A DNA stretch of 64,000 nt, taken from positions 1,138,190 through 1,202,189 of the forward strand of contig CM035808.1 in NCBI GenBank assembly GCA_020466095.1. The letters are read 5' to 3'. This DNA comes from Chlorops oryzae. Its lineage: Eukaryota > Arthropoda > Insecta > Diptera > Chloropidae. Position numbers and translations under genes: made by a program. Positions 19,809 to 33,395 of this stretch are shown in pieces. The notes beneath the pieces were generated by a model that made no database searches, was not told where the DNA came from, and saw only the letters and a program-made list of their open reading frames with translations. Numbering within the stretch: the stretch's first letter is position 1; every line of letters starts with the position of its first letter.

Positions 19809-22800
19809 TTTAAATTTAAATAAGAATGAAAATTAAATTAAATTTTCTAATCATTGCAATTAATTTTAATTTAAATTTCTTTAATTTTTCTCAACTTGAG
19901 GTTTTTGTTGAAATCTCAAAACAGGGGGATTTTTCCCGGACCTATGTTTTTTGAAGCGGTCCACAATTGGCATGGGAATTTTTCGATTTTTTTTTTATGT
20001 TGCAAATTTCTCTCTACAGGCCTGTAAATAATGAACGAAACATTCAATCGCGCTAATACGAACAATCTGCTTACAATGAACAGGACGTGCAAAAATTAAT
20101 TCCAGATTCGACTAATAACAAAATAAAAACTTTCTATGTTTCTCTTGAAGGCTTGATTAATATGCTGTAGTGTTGACACTGTCTGTTTTGAAATTTATTA
20201 ATTTATTATTTTTTATTTTAATATAAAATTAAATTAAATTAATCAAAAAAATTTTACGTGAATGAGGTTCGATTGATTGAATTTTTCGGCGATTCCGCAT
20301 TCAATTGGGTGTGAGTGAGTAACTATCAAAGACAACAGCAAACGAACATAAACGGCCAAACGTGACTTTTTTTGACCATTTCATTTCACAAGACTCCGGT
20401 CAAAACAGTTGAAATTTTAAATGAATTTTTACGTTTTCATATCACGGATGCATTTCATTGAAATCGTTACGCAATTGAAAAAATAAATAAAAACCGCAAC
20501 CAATCAACCGCGACTGATAAGCACTATCATTGTTTATAGAAAGTTTCCCTCAATACTGTTTGTGTGAAACGTGTAAAATAACGACCACCGACGACCTTCA
20601 ATTCCCCTACATTCGAATTTTCAACAAAAATCTCTCGCAGGGATTCTCAAGGTGAATAATAGAATGAGACTTTGAGCTGAGCTTATCAAGATTTCAGCTT
20701 TCAGATTGCTGCTGCCTCTCAGTTATTGAACCGCTGCATAAATTGCAGCATTACTTCCTATCGTTCGATCGAAGGATCGAGAAGGAATTGAATGAACTCG
20801 TAGAATAGCAGCAGCAATCGCTTAATTGCTCACGAGCAAGAGTCAACGTTTGGGAGAGCATTCAACCTCAATTACAGGCCTAAATGTATTAGATTTTTGA
20901 CCTAAAACATCGAATTATGCACAAAAATTTTTTCGGTTTCCAAACTCATTTCATGCGCTCATAGAATTTTGATCAAGCGAAATTCCAGTAAATATGCAAA
21001 TATTTAATAACCAGTGGGGCATGCGCAGGGGCGAACTTTTGACGATTCAAATCACTTTCAGAGGTGAATTATCACAAAGGTAGATATTATATGTACATGA
21101 GAAGATAAACATCGAATAAAGTTTTGCTACGCCCAAAGCCCCTTAAAATACTTTCTTCATACGCCCCTGTTAGCGACTTGAGCAATTTGCGCGCTTCTTG
21201 TCTTCGATTTTTGCCCCTTCAGACCTCATTTCAGCAGCCACTGACAAATCTTGACTTTCTCAAATCTCCTCCTCCGTTCATTTCTATCGGTGAATGTAAT
21301 TAAATCATTGATTGACGGCATGAATGATCGAAATGAAACGAAATTAAACGAAAGTCAACAAACTATGTGAGTCAACAGAATTATTTGCGCCCCAATAATT
21401 TATTGATTGTGCAAGGCGACTTCTTTTGGGATAAATGCGCCATTATACATCAGCGCGATTAGGAATTTGTTCGCGAGAATCGAATATGGAAATAGGTCAA
21501 GGTACCCACAGAAGAAGCACACTTCGATTGAGTTCATTTACTGAAATAATTCCAAAGAAAAAAAAAACAAAGAAAATTCTCGACGCGATTCGAAATTGAC
21601 GAAATTTCTCAGAGATCATTGCACCAGCGAAACGCTTTTGAATCGCATAGGGGGCAATCGCCCTCTATCAACAAAACGTTGGTCAAACTCCGGGTTACTT
21701 GAGATCATTTCGGTTTAAGTCATGCTTTCGGCTTACAATTTTCCTTTGAATTAGAGTCAGCAATTCTCTTCAAATCTACTTCAAAATTAAGGACACTGGG
21801 TCGTATGCATAAAGATGAGATCTGAACTTCTTCACGATTTTTTGACCTTCTCAAGCTCGATCGACTCATGCCACATATCCATCTCATTTCTATGCATTCG
21901 ATCACTTGACTCATTGACCGCCTAAGAAAGTCCTTGGCCTCTTGCCGAACCCATTTCAACAATCAAACGCCCGCCAAAAAAGCAGCTTAGCTTTCCAAAG
22001 CCATCGAAAAACGCCATCAATTGAACTGATAATGGCTGGCTAATCATTCTAGAAGTGAATGACTTTTTATTATTTATTCAAAGTCAATTTTTTTTTTTTT
22101 TGAAAGAAAAAGTGCTGCGCGGACAAAAAGGTAAGTATTTTCTTGAAAGTAATTTAATATATTTCCGTGTTTACATTCAAAAGCGGGAAATGCTGATCGG
22201 TGCATCAGTCTGGGAAACGAACAAAGTCGAAAAATCCAAATGCAATTTTTTTTTTTCCACCAATGACAATGCTTATCATCACTACAATCCAACTTAATCC
22301 ATTCTTGAAAGTTGAAAATAATCTGCTGTGCTAGCTTAAATTTCAAAATGACAAAAAGAAAAAAAATAATAATAATTCAAGGAAATTCATTTTTCTATAG
22401 TCTACAGTCATTGCTCTCGAATATGGCACTGAACCAATGCATTTGCTTAGCTTTGCGGTTTTCCAACAAAAATTATTTATGAAAAAATATTTTTCCTTTA
22501 ATTTTTTTCAGTGCGCTTTAACCCATTCCAGTCTCTTTTTATGGAAGATATCATGTTGTGGGAGATTCTTGATTTATTGAACTAAAAAAAAAATTCTAAC
22601 TCATCTTCCTGAATCGTTCAGACCAAGTGCATACCTGGTTTTATAAGAAAAACCTGTTTTGACCCACTTTTAACCCTTTGATGTCCAATGATGCATATAT
22701 GTAACATTCTCTATTTCTACACCTACGACTATATGACATAGAAAAATGTTTTGATGTAAATGGAATTCGGTAGATTAAGGCTTAAAGACATGTGAAGACA

Positions 22801-22816
22801 TGAAGAATAAAGTTCA
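19809..22816. other. no recognisable gene
   Basis: Three kilobases of ordinary AT-rich intergenic or intronic sequence. Open frames at 21720-21962 (minus) and 22055-22297 (plus) have no motif. Nothing else seen. Confidence 0.5.
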
Positions 22817-23770
22817 AAGGGTCTGGCGGGTTAAGCAAAGGCATGCGGCACCATCAAAGGAGTTTTTAAATTTTGTTGATTTTTCGATTGGTGTCATCTA
22901 TAAACACTGTGGAGACTCCTTTTAAAAATTTTATTTTGAAAGGTCCTTGAAATATCCTTGAAAATCCTTTTTTGTTAAGGCTTTTTTGACAATTTTATAT
23001 CTCAACAACCAATTGAGATAGAGAAACGGTCCAAACAAATTCTGTTAGATATTAAAAAAAGGAAGCTAACATTTTTTTTTCAATTTTTACACTGAGAAAT
23101 ATTTTTTCACAAAACTAAAAAGATAATTTTAAAAATTTTTTTCAGTGTATTCCCAGTTTCGCGCCACTCTATAATTTGCTTTTTGAAACACCCCCTAGTA
23201 TTTACTTTCATTTAAAAAAAAATTTCATTCAAATTAAGTGGAGCAACAGTGAGATATTCAAAAAATTTCAAGTACACATAGATGCTCTAGTACTAATATC
23301 CAGTAAAAATGTACGAAAATGATACAAAACACATTACTCTTACGGCATGTTTTTAAAAATTTAATATCTCCAGAAATAATTAAGATAAAAAGATGAAACA
23401 AACAGTGACTTATTGTTAATATAACAAGGTATTCTTTTAAAATATTCAAAAGGTTTTACAAAAAATGAAAGACACTGAGAAAATTAGTTAAATTTTTGTT
23501 TTATTTTTTGTACAAAAATTTTTCTCAGTGTAAAATTTAAAAATTTTATTTTCTATATTCCTTGTTTATTAACAATACAGTGTTTTTAGTTAAATTTTTG
23601 TTTTCTTTTTTGTGTAAAAAAAGTAACAAAAACTGAAATACACTGAAAAAAAATAGTTAAATTTTTGTTTTCTTTTTGTGCAAAAATTTTTCTCAGTGTA
23701 AAATTTTAAAATAAATATTCTATTTTCCTTCTTTTACTAATAATCAGCCACGGTTTGTTTCATCTTTTAA
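22817..23770. repeat. dispersed foldback/minisatellite element (CACTGA family), copy at 23 kb
   Basis: Begins GGGTCTGGCGGGTTAAGC near 22820 and AAAGGCATGCGGCACCATC. It continues through CAGTGTATTCCCAGTTTC near 23143 into tandem units of CACTGAAAAAA, GTTAAATTTTTGTTTTC and TTTTTCTCAGTGTAAAATTT. A long stretch around 23200-23460 matches 61084-61340 nearly base for base. The starting segment reappears as its reverse complement at 61980-62065. Confidence 0.75.
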
Positions 23771-24600
23771 AAGAGCTGTTAAAAGTGAAAACAATTTTTA
23801 AAAAAGCTAAGCGAACTTTTGTTAACTTTTTTGATATTCTTATAAGCTAACCACACACAAACTGTTAGCGTTCACGGTATGTTCGTTAAAAAAAAATTGC
23901 TTGGTTCCGAATGGGTTAATGTTGAAATAAATAAAAATTTCTTATCAATTCAAAGCATTGTTTTTTTTTATTTATTTATTTTTTTTTTTTTTTTTTTGCT
24001 ATAAAAATTTAATTGCGAATAAATTATTTGGATCAAATAAATGCCTCTTGCTTTCAAAATAAATTATTTCAAATTCTAATCTTTATTTGTTTTATAAACA
24101 CATTTTTTTCAAATAAATAAATTTATTCTGACGTCAAATGTGTAAAAATGGGCGCGTTAGGAACGAATATATTTATGTGTGAAAGTGCATCTAAATTCGA
24201 TTGTGAGTCCCCCCATACATAGAAAAATGTTTTATATAATATCGAAATATTTTTCTGAATCGAAAAATAAGAATGTAATGGACTGATAAGGTACCGCATT
24301 AGATCATAACTAGAGGCATCAGTAGTTAGTGATCCTCGAAAACAAAGAACCGCATTATCCAAAGATACAATTCAAAGGACATCAAGACATACAAAAAACC
24401 CTTGTCCGTTTGAAGTTTTGTGAAATATTTATATCTGTTCTTTCTGATTTATGAACTCTAATTTCATATACCTACAATTCTATGTCATGTTATGCTATGT
24501 GTTATGCCATTTGTTATGCTAAGTGACCCATGAACTTTTTTCAAGTGTTCTTCTTTTTTGATATTTTTTCAATTATTCATTTAAGCTTATCTGGTGGATC
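23771..24600. other. no recognisable gene
   Basis: AT-rich, with a T/A homopolymer-rich stretch at 23957-23998 and several TATGCTA/TGTTATG repeats near 24485-24520. Nothing else seen. Confidence 0.5.
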
Positions 24601-24604
24601 TTAA

Positions 24605-25337
24605 GGGGGTTTTCTCATTGAGCAACTTTTTTTTTCGACTTTTTTTCGCATTTATTTATAGCTTGGGTAGTTGTGAGTATGCCCCTAAAAGGATTTTTTG
24701 AAATTCGAAATAGTTTAGAGGATATAGCCTTCTTTGTCGAGCAAGATCTGCGCTAAAACGAGTAATTTTTGCGTTGCTTCAAACTTTAAACGCGTTTATC
24801 TCGAAACCACGTTTTTCGAACTGGCGGCCATGATATCTCCAGTTCAACTGAACCGATTTTCATGAAACAAAGTGGAATCGACGCAGAATTGTCACCATTC
24901 TCGGGTGAACCTCGACCATAATTTTAAAAAATTTTTTACTATTTTTTTTTTTACACTAAACTACAAAAAAAAGGCCGAAATTGAAATTTTTTTTTGAATG
25001 GCCGCCATTTTGTCAAAAAAAATCACAAAATTAAGCTTGAGGTTCACCCGAGAAATACATCTATACTGATTATAACCCCGTTTTTTTTTCCATTTCGGAC
25101 GCTCCGGAGACCCGGAATCGTGGCCGCCGTGACGGCACCTTTTTTTTCACCACCAACTTTGAAGTCTCATTTCTTTTTGAACAGCCCACGTATCGAGGCA
25201 AAAAAAATTTTTTTATTTACTTTGAACCTTTTGTAATACAATAAATAAAAAATATTTTCAATTATTCTTTGCGTTTTCAAATAAGAATTTTTTTAAAAAG
25301 GGTCCCCAAAAAACGGGTTTTCAATGAGAAGACCCCC
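24605..25337 (-). mobile_element. TTAA-flanked non-autonomous DNA transposon (copy 2, inverted)
   Basis: A 733-bp copy of the element at 13950-14687 in reverse orientation, bounded by TTAA at 24601-24604 and 25338-25341. The left terminal repeat has one change (GGGGGTTTTCTCATTGA). The internal inverted pair near 24899 and 25041 is retained. Near-identity with copy 1 implies recent mobility or conversion. Confidence 0.85.
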
Positions 25338-25341
25338 TTAA

Positions 25342-27186
25342 TCTCTTAAAAAACCTGCCGAAGGCTGCTGGCTAGTGCAGTTTTGAACCTATAAGTCTAA
25401 TATTTTATATCACACATATAGCTAATAAATAAAATTAAATAAAAATAATCTCTTAAAACAAATTTGTTTTTTCGATTATTCAATTCTATGTCCAGCATAT
25501 TAAAGATCTACATCGCAATAGAAATGGAAAACATGAACTAAAAAGCCAGATTCAGCATAAAAAAATAATAAATAAATAAAAAAAAAGCACTGATCTAAGA
25601 CGATCGGGAGCGCAGCCAGGTGAACGCGAATTATTTGGGATCGTACGATTTCGAAAATTCGAAGAATTCTTTTTCCACAAAATTGCGCAATTCTTCCGAT
25701 TCCATCCTCCATCATCCCGGACCATTTTCGCATTGCTCAATTGGCGTCACTCAAGACCAGCACTCCACATACCTACGATGGCTGCTACGCATCCACTTAT
25801 GCAAAAAGCGATCATAATTTTTCGATGAATAGAAAACAACAACAAGCAAAAAAATTACTATGCAAAGATTAATAAACAACCGAAAGATATGTATGTATGT
25901 ATGTGTGTGTGTGTGGAAACGAAGAATATTTTTTTCCACTCATATAGGTCAATGGCAGGTTACGCTAACCTTGAAACTAATTCTAGCGCGTCCAGAACCA
26001 AAACAAAATAGCGGAGCCACTGGAATGGGCGATCGAAAATTTTGCCAAACTCGATTCCGAAAGCGTGGCGCGCTATTTCCTTGAATTCCAATTTGCGAAA
26101 AATACTCCAAAGCCTGATTGACTCAACGCATCTGGGGGAAGCACGCAAGCACGGGGGGGGTCAAAACGGAGCGGAGCAGAGCGATAAATAACGACGATCT
26201 AAGACGTAGTGCCCAAAGCCCACTTAAGATCTTCTCTATTGAGTGCTGCTCCGAAGAATGGAAGAATGGGTCTGTTTACGAACGTTCGCCGTCCGTTTCG
26301 AGCTTTCGAATAATTTCGCTATAAATTCCATTAATAACCTGTCCGGGACTTAAAATCAAAGCACGGTCTGACGAAACGATTGACGTTGTGGGTTCTTAAT
26401 TTGAAGCAGGTTCTTAAAGCCGAAAGCTTGCACTGCCATACAGGGTGTGACTACTCTCATGCTAGGGCGGGATAATCATTTTGAAACAAAAAACAAATAA
26501 CCTTAACCAAATATTTATGCTATGCTATTTTTAACATCACTTAAAATGATCAAGCCTTGATGATTACTGTAGCGGACAAATCTTAACATTTACGCAACGA
26601 AGGGTTCATTAAATTTTGGCAAACATGCCTGAAATTCAGAATTATGGTTGCTCATAGTTTTGGAACGTGCTTAAGGACGATTGTTTACGTCCATAAGCAA
26701 TTTGACTGTGACACCTAACCATTAAAAGAAAATTTATATTTAATTAAAACTCGATTAAAAATTTCGAAAGAGTCTTCCAGACAGCAGATTACACTATGAA
26801 CAAAAAAATTCAGAATAATTCCCGCCGCTACAGTCAATTTAGAATCCCGAAGCTCATGAACTAGTTGGCGAGATTACAGTTTCAACTTTTAACTGAGGCT
26901 ATCGAAACTCGGAGATTTGAATATGTAAATAAAACTATACGTCAATATACGAAAGCGAATTTGAACAAAAAAGTAACTGTTTTTCAAAAATTTCATTTAA
27001 AAGAACTGCAAAAAATTCAAATGCATATTAACGCGGAATACATATTCATTTGAAAAACTCAACTAAACTGTTCTAAGTAGTTCAATTTTATTATTTCTAA
27101 AAAAATCGTGTAGACAGCAATTCACTATATCCATTTCAAAATAATATTGGCTACAGGTTCAATTAAATCGATCATGAAATAGTTTG
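25342..27186. other. no recognisable gene
   Basis: Contains TATG and TG microsatellites at 25890-25913 and a G8 run at 26152-26159. A more GC-balanced patch (25600-26350) has several short open frames on both strands but no motif I recognise. Confidence 0.5.
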
Positions 27187-27630
27187 GCAAAAAATTCAAA
27201 GTATTCAAAAATCAACTATGCTCAAAATGAATATGTAAAAAAAAAACAAAAAAAATGCAAAAAATATATTCAAAAAAAAATAATGCAAAAAATTCAAAAT
27301 ATTCAAAAAATATTCAAAAAAAATCAAAAAACAATATGCAAAAAATTCAAAATATTTAAAAAAATTATTCAAAAAAATTCAAAAAAAGAATGCAAAAAAT
27401 TCAAAATATTCAAAAAAAAAATAATGCAAAAAATTCAAAATATTCAAAAAATATAATCAAAAAAAAATATGCAAAAAATATCAAAAAAATTCAAAAAAAA
27501 GAATGCAAAAAATTCAAAATATTCAAAAAACCATTAAAAAAAATATTCAAAAAATATTCAAAAAAAGAATGCAAAAAATTCAGAATATTCAAAAAATACT
27601 CAGAAAAAAATTTTTAAAATGCAAAAAATT
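27187..27630. repeat. A-rich minisatellite
   Basis: Repeated AAAAATGCAAAAAATTC, AAAATATTCAAAAAA units, irregular in length. The Lys/Asn-rich open frames across it are artefacts. Confidence 0.9.
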
Positions 27631-27967
27631 CAGTCAAAAATTCCAAATTAGTTCGATTTAGTATGCCTATTAAAATGTTGAATTGTCAAATTAAAAAAAG
27701 CCTACTTCAGTGACGAAAATATTCAAAGTTAAATGCAAAAAAATTCAAAATATTCAAAATCCGAGCTCTACTCATGGCTATATCTCGTAAGCCCTTTGAA
27801 CATTTATTTTCCTGTCTATAACAAAAATTGTTAGACTTAAGCTTGGAGAAAAGTATTCTAGTAATAAATGACACGAAAATTTACAAATAGTGAGCATAAA
27901 TCTCAAACTTTTTCATCCTTTTTTACCATTTCTTGGCCCATAGGCCCCAGACCTGTACGAGTTTTAA

Positions 27968-28163
27968 CCCTAATCGGTTCCTTGTATACGATCGTATACA
28001 ATTTTTAACTTTCAAATGGAATATAACGACAACTAGACAATGTAATATACTGAAAATCGGTCAAATTTTTTTATTTGTAGTATCTTTAAGGGTAAAAATA
28101 CTTGTGTATACGGACGTATACACAAGAACCAATTCGACGACATTTTGAGGGAACCGATGAGGG
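27968..28163. mobile_element. piggyBac-type MITE, 196 bp
   Basis: Flanked by TTAA at 27964-27967 and 28164-28167. Terminal repeats are CCCTAATCGGTTCC and the complement of GGAACCGATGAGGG (one mismatch). The CCCT start and TTAA target match the piggyBac pattern. Internal palindromes GTATACGATCGTATAC (about 27985-28000) and TGTATACGGACGTATACA (about 28105-28122) are symmetrical. Confidence 0.75.
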
Positions 28164-28167
28164 TTAA

Positions 28168-31070
28168 TACAATTTTTATACTAGAATAAAGAGAAAACAT
28201 AACTGGATAACTCCTTGGAACACACTTACTGCATTCGGATTCTCCTTAATTCTATTTTAGCACGGCAAAGCCAGAAGAAAAACTAAATATTACCCTTTCT
28301 CTATATGATTTAAATTTTTCACCCAATTAATTTTGAGGGATTTTAATAGGTACCTAGAAGTATTTCTTCGAACAACATTGTTGTAATATATCCCGCTGAT
28401 CTAACCCTGTACCATTTCAAAGTGACGATAAACGACTGACGTAAACCATCTCCTTTTTTTGAAGCACATCAAGAATTCTGCTTGGTGACAATTTTGCATC
28501 AAATTCGAGAAATTTGCATAATTATTGCTAAAAAGATTTTTTTTTTAATTTATTCATTTGTGAAATTTCATTTTTTTAAAACACACTCGAAAACAATACA
28601 GAAAAAAAAAATTAATAAATAAATAAATAATCCAAAGCGAAATGCTTTTGTGGATCGATCGATCTCTAATACCGCGGATACCCGTTCGGACGATTTTTGC
28701 GATCTTGCTGGACAAAGGTCGCTCCTTCACCTTTATTTACAGAGATACGTGTCTTATTTACTGGAGTAAATCACAGAATTGTAAACAGTCTGCGGGCAAA
28801 TCGTCGTGACAGCTCGAAACAAAACAAGACAATTCATCATAGAGACTGTGACTCAGGAGTGTTGACATTTTTTTTCTCAAACTCATCTGCGAAGTGTTAT
28901 CTCATTTAATGGGAAAAATCAATTCTTCAGACAAAAATGCATGCCACTGGATGGCACATATTATAGATTATCAGATCGACGATTGAACCTCCACCTCTCA
29001 CTTGGTCTCATGACTTCGAGTCCCCTCCCATTTTGTTCTCAAAAAGTGCAAGAGTAGGTTTAGGGGGCTTTTTCTTTTGTAAGTCAAGGATGTCATCTAA
29101 GGGATCGGCATTATTTATCTAAAATGCTGGAGCCTTTAAAGTGCTCTTAACAGAACTCACTATGAATGCTTCACTCCGAATAAGGAGTCATTATGATTCC
29201 TTTGGGACTTTAATAAACAGTCGTTCAGTACATAGAAGAGCTCTGCTCTAAATATGTGGACGGCTGTAGAATCGTAAATTCAATACTCCACACTATTTTC
29301 TCTACGAGAAAAACTCTATAGTCGATTTCAGACCCTTTTTTCAAATAAGTATTTTTTGAAATTTTCTTTTTTGATTAATTTTTTTCCCTCCTAAAATCTA
29401 TTTACTTTCCACTCCACTTCACGCCCTGTGTATAAATGAATTTCTAGGTCAACAAAATAGAAGAATTTACACGTTCATTCTTGAAACACGAAACCCACAC
29501 ACTCCAGAAAATAGAATTCAAAACGAATTTCAGCTCAGAAAGATTCCGGCACGTTTTCCACAGTATTTTGAGATAAAGAAAGATTCTAGTAAGTCTCTCA
29601 GCTCGAAAGCACGTTAGATGAGAAAAAAAAAGAAAAAAATTGTAGCTATGGAAGAGATTCTTTCATAGTTCTGTGGATGATGACAGAACGCATTTCTGCA
29701 CGTTGGAAACTCTGCGAATAAGTTCAAAAGAGGCCCAAAAAAATCTCAGCACTCAAAAGAATAACAGAAACGAGTAAGAATCTTCTTCACTCGGTCCTGT
29801 TTGGCCTTGAAATTGTTCGATTTCATCATGATGAAACTTGTGAATGGGAAGAATGAAGTGAAGAAGTGGAAGTGAAAAAGAAAAAGTCAACAAGTGTCAA
29901 GTTCACATTTACGTAAACAAAAAGGAAGAAAAGAAAAACCGATAAAGTAAGGAATGCGAAATTTGAGTTCATCAATTACGGCCGATGACAGTCTGAATGA
30001 ATTTCAATTCTTCCATCGAAGACCGAAAAAGAATTTGAAGCAAAAAAAATTAAGGGAAAGTTTCAAAAGCCTTGATTAGACGAAAGAAAACAACACAAAG
30101 AAATCGCAGAACCTCTTCAAAGTTGAAGAATTTCGAGTTAACATATGGAACTTGATCATACGAGAAAAAAATGGTGTCGTCTTCATTTCTAACACGGGTA
30201 CTTATTGAACCGCCCTCGGAGTTCACCTCTCTACAAAAAAAAAAGCCCAAAAATTCCCGTCAATTCCTTTCTTCTTGCTTTGATTGACACTGCGACGCAT
30301 TTTGTTTAATGCGTTTTCTGAAAAATGTGAATTTTCGAGTTGTGTCTTCTTAGAAGAGGCTGTTCGAAATAGAGCCGAGATCTCCAAAAAATTCGCGATT
30401 GAGTCATCAATTCAGCGGGAAGTCATACGCTCACTGCGTGCTCGACTCCAAACCCAAGTGAAGCGAAGCCAAGCGAAGTGCATTTAAGGCGGATCGTGTC
30501 TTAACATGCAGTGCCTACAGGTGTTAATGACTCGCGCTGTTGTTTGTCACCGAAAAAGCGAAAATAACTCTTTCAAATCTGCTGACTCGGCTCGGACTTT
30601 GACGATTTTCTTTAAACAACAATGGCCACGACAGTTGCGAAAAAGGCTTTCAGTGCCTGGCCGGCCAGAAAAACAAACGCACACACATTTTCATGTGAAA
30701 ATTCTGGCGTCGAGACGTTGAACTCAAATTTGGATTTTTTGACTGCTCATCGTCGGCGTCGTTGCACTTGCTTTAAACTGCAATTTTTATATTATTTTTT
30801 TTTTTCATTTTTCGATGTTATGTAAGCTCGGTCTTGCTTAAAGACCCAAGCAAAAGGTTAAAGACATCGGAAAAAAAATATTTCGAATTTCAAGGGAAAG
30901 GAAAACATTTCTTATGGAGAGAATTCGTTATAAGGAGAAAAAAAAAGGAACTAAAAATGTAGCGGATATGCCTTGAGAAGCTTCCCTATTAAGAGAAATT
31001 CCTTACACAGAAAGAATTTTTTGCGTAAATATAACCAATTTTTTAATCAATATAACAAATTTAGCTTTAA
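28168..31070. other. no recognisable gene
   Basis: Ordinary intergenic-looking sequence with purine-rich runs at 29860-29945 and 30925-30950. Short open frames (28697, 30284, 30506, 30622) lack motifs. A segment at 30826-30900 resembles 39399-39480. Confidence 0.5.
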
Positions 31071-31593
31071 TAGCATGTTTCCACTATATAGTGCATTAAC
31101 TCAATTACCTGCATTAACTCGTTAACGCATGATTAAAAATGTGATTACCCATACAAAAATGTCAAGTTAATCACCTCAATAATGCATGCATTAAAATTTA
31201 ACGCAGATAAAACAGCTTGGTTGCATTTGGACTTGCTTGCAAATGTTACGAAAAATTGCACCACTGAATAGAAAAATACGTAAAATAACAACCGTTCTGT
31301 TAAATCAAAAGAACCGCTGAAATAAAAATCAAATTGAAAATGGCAAGTCCAAGGTATAAGTAAAAATATTTAATCTATTTCACACATTGAAATCAAATGA
31401 AGATTGTAATATATCCATATATCGTTTATATCTAGCAAAGTATAAGAAAGGGGTATTTTTCACTTATTTTACAGCAGCTTCCGACGAAATCAGCTGATTA
31501 GTTAATGCACAGTCCGCAAGTGGAAACGACAGTGATTAACTATATGCGTTAACTTTAATGCATATAGTTAATCCACTATGTGGAAACATGCTA
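31071..31593. mobile_element. TA-flanked inverted-repeat element (MITE), about 0.52 kb
   Basis: Left end TAGCATGTTTCCACTATATA at 31071. The right end, ending at 31593, is the imperfect complement (TAGCATGTTTCCACATAGTG when reversed). Both arms go on with ATTAACT-type repeats. TA on each side fits a Tc1/mariner-style target duplication. No transposase inside. Confidence 0.7.
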
Positions 31594-32307
31594 TAAGACT
31601 CAGCCTATCACACTTTTTGTTATATTAAAAAATCGTTTAATTGGGACAATAACTCGAAATATTAACACTCAATAAATATTTTCAAACAACAATTTGTAAT
31701 ATCAACAACCAAAGGTATTAATAAAAATCAACCAATTATTTTAAATAAATTAAAAAAGGAAAAAATGCCTCATCTACATATTCCATAATAAAAATTTGAG
31801 TCTGCAAAGTCAGTTTACGGAAGATAATTATACATTATAACATCATAAACATATGTGAGCTAATTTTTTATTATTTTGTCTCTTCTTGTATGCAAGTCCG
31901 CATAAAGCTAATGAGAATTTTAGAAAAATATTTATATGCACTTTCAAAAATTTCAAGCAAACGTTTTGTTAAGTGTTAATACTTTTGATATTTAATACAA
32001 CAAAAAAATCAACAAAATTTTTGTTCAAAATTTAAATTTGCGAACTTTTCCCGAATTTCGTGATTTTTTTGAAATTTTTAATTGGGACAATTAAAAAACC
32101 GATGAATCGAGTTTAACAAACGCCATTAATTGGAATTTTTCGTTGCCAGTTTTTCTGTGTATAGACGAGTTCGCTTAGGGAAATTTGACTGTATATCAAT
32201 GTAAAAAGCGCATCGAAGAAAATACAATGCAATGACAATGATTGACCAAAACAAATATATCTCTATACATATATAAATTGTGATCTAAGACCACCTTGGG
32301 TTGATAG
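31594..32307. other. no recognisable gene
   Basis: AT-rich flank immediately upstream of the first 7-kb duplication copy. Nothing seen. Confidence 0.5.
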
Positions 32308-33382
32308 TATATACCTACACATTTCTGATCTAAGAAGATCGATTTCATTTCTCACTTACCCGGTATACGACGTCATTTCGATGGATCGCTGAAGCCGCCT
32401 CTTTTTCAATCGGATCTCTCTCATATATCTAACGTAATCCATTTTTAGACGACTGAGTGATCAAAATTTCAAGGATGCTGCCGTCTTCACAAGCATTTCA
32501 TTTTGGCATTTATCCTGGACCTGAAAAAAAAACAATAAAAATCAATTAATCGATGTCATGTAAAACTGAAATTATCGACAAATAAAAGGAGCCTTTTCTA
32601 ACCCCTCAAATAGAAATCTCCCATAATCACATCAACCAGTCGAAATTTTTTCAATTTCATCACTTTTTCTCCTCTCGATTATTTGCGTCACCAACGCGCA
32701 CATTTTTGTTTCTTCGATTCTTTCAGGTTTAAATCGGCTTCGGTGCTTGTTTTTTTTTTGGCTCAAAATCCCCGTCTTAAGAAGGCGATCTAAAAACCGA
32801 GCCATTGTCAATGAAAACAAGAGGGATTCAAATGGTAATTCTTTTACTACGGCCTTTCTGATTTAAGGTTTCGCTTGCGTGAATCCAGTTTAAATTTTAT
32901 TTCTATTTCTATTTTTCTTTCAATTTTTATTTTATTTAATTGCCTATTGGAGTAGTCCTACTACGCTCTAGTACTACAAGATTCTGTTTCGGTTTCTCAA
33001 TCTGTCGGCTGCGGTAGCAATGAACTCTAAAGTTATTAAACGACTTTTTTCTAGCCGAACATTTGTCGTGTTTTATGAAAGTTGTTAAATGCTGTTGCTA
33101 CTTTACTTGTTTCACTCATTTGTTCATTTGTAATGCTCATTCTGGTCAATTTGTTCACAAGTCGATTCCGAAACAAGAATTCTCTCGCGTAGTACCCGAT
33201 GTGTTTTCTTACTACGATCTGGTGTTTATAGGAATTCATATTCGTTTACTTCTACTATAGATTCTCATAACCTTGAAACCGTACGTCGGCATTTTACTAA
33301 AGTATTTGCACAAAGTTATGCATTATTCGTGTTGAGCTTTAGAAGCTTAAATGATTTCTTAAACGTGAACGTGAACGGGGTT

Positions 33383-33395
33383 CGGTTCGTTGAAC
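33383..33395 (+). promoter_or_regulatory. candidate ecdysone-response-element-like IR-1 motif, copy A
   Basis: GGTTCGTTGAACC is an inverted repeat with a one-base spacer. It matches the EcR/USP consensus RGKTCANTGAMCY at all positions but one (G for A at the end of the left half). This is a motif match only, but the neighbouring gene is known in flies to be induced by 20-hydroxyecdysone. Confidence 0.3.

Noticed and set aside
27184..27617. Lys/Asn-rich open frames
   Set aside because: They follow the A-rich minisatellite and have no non-repeat residues.
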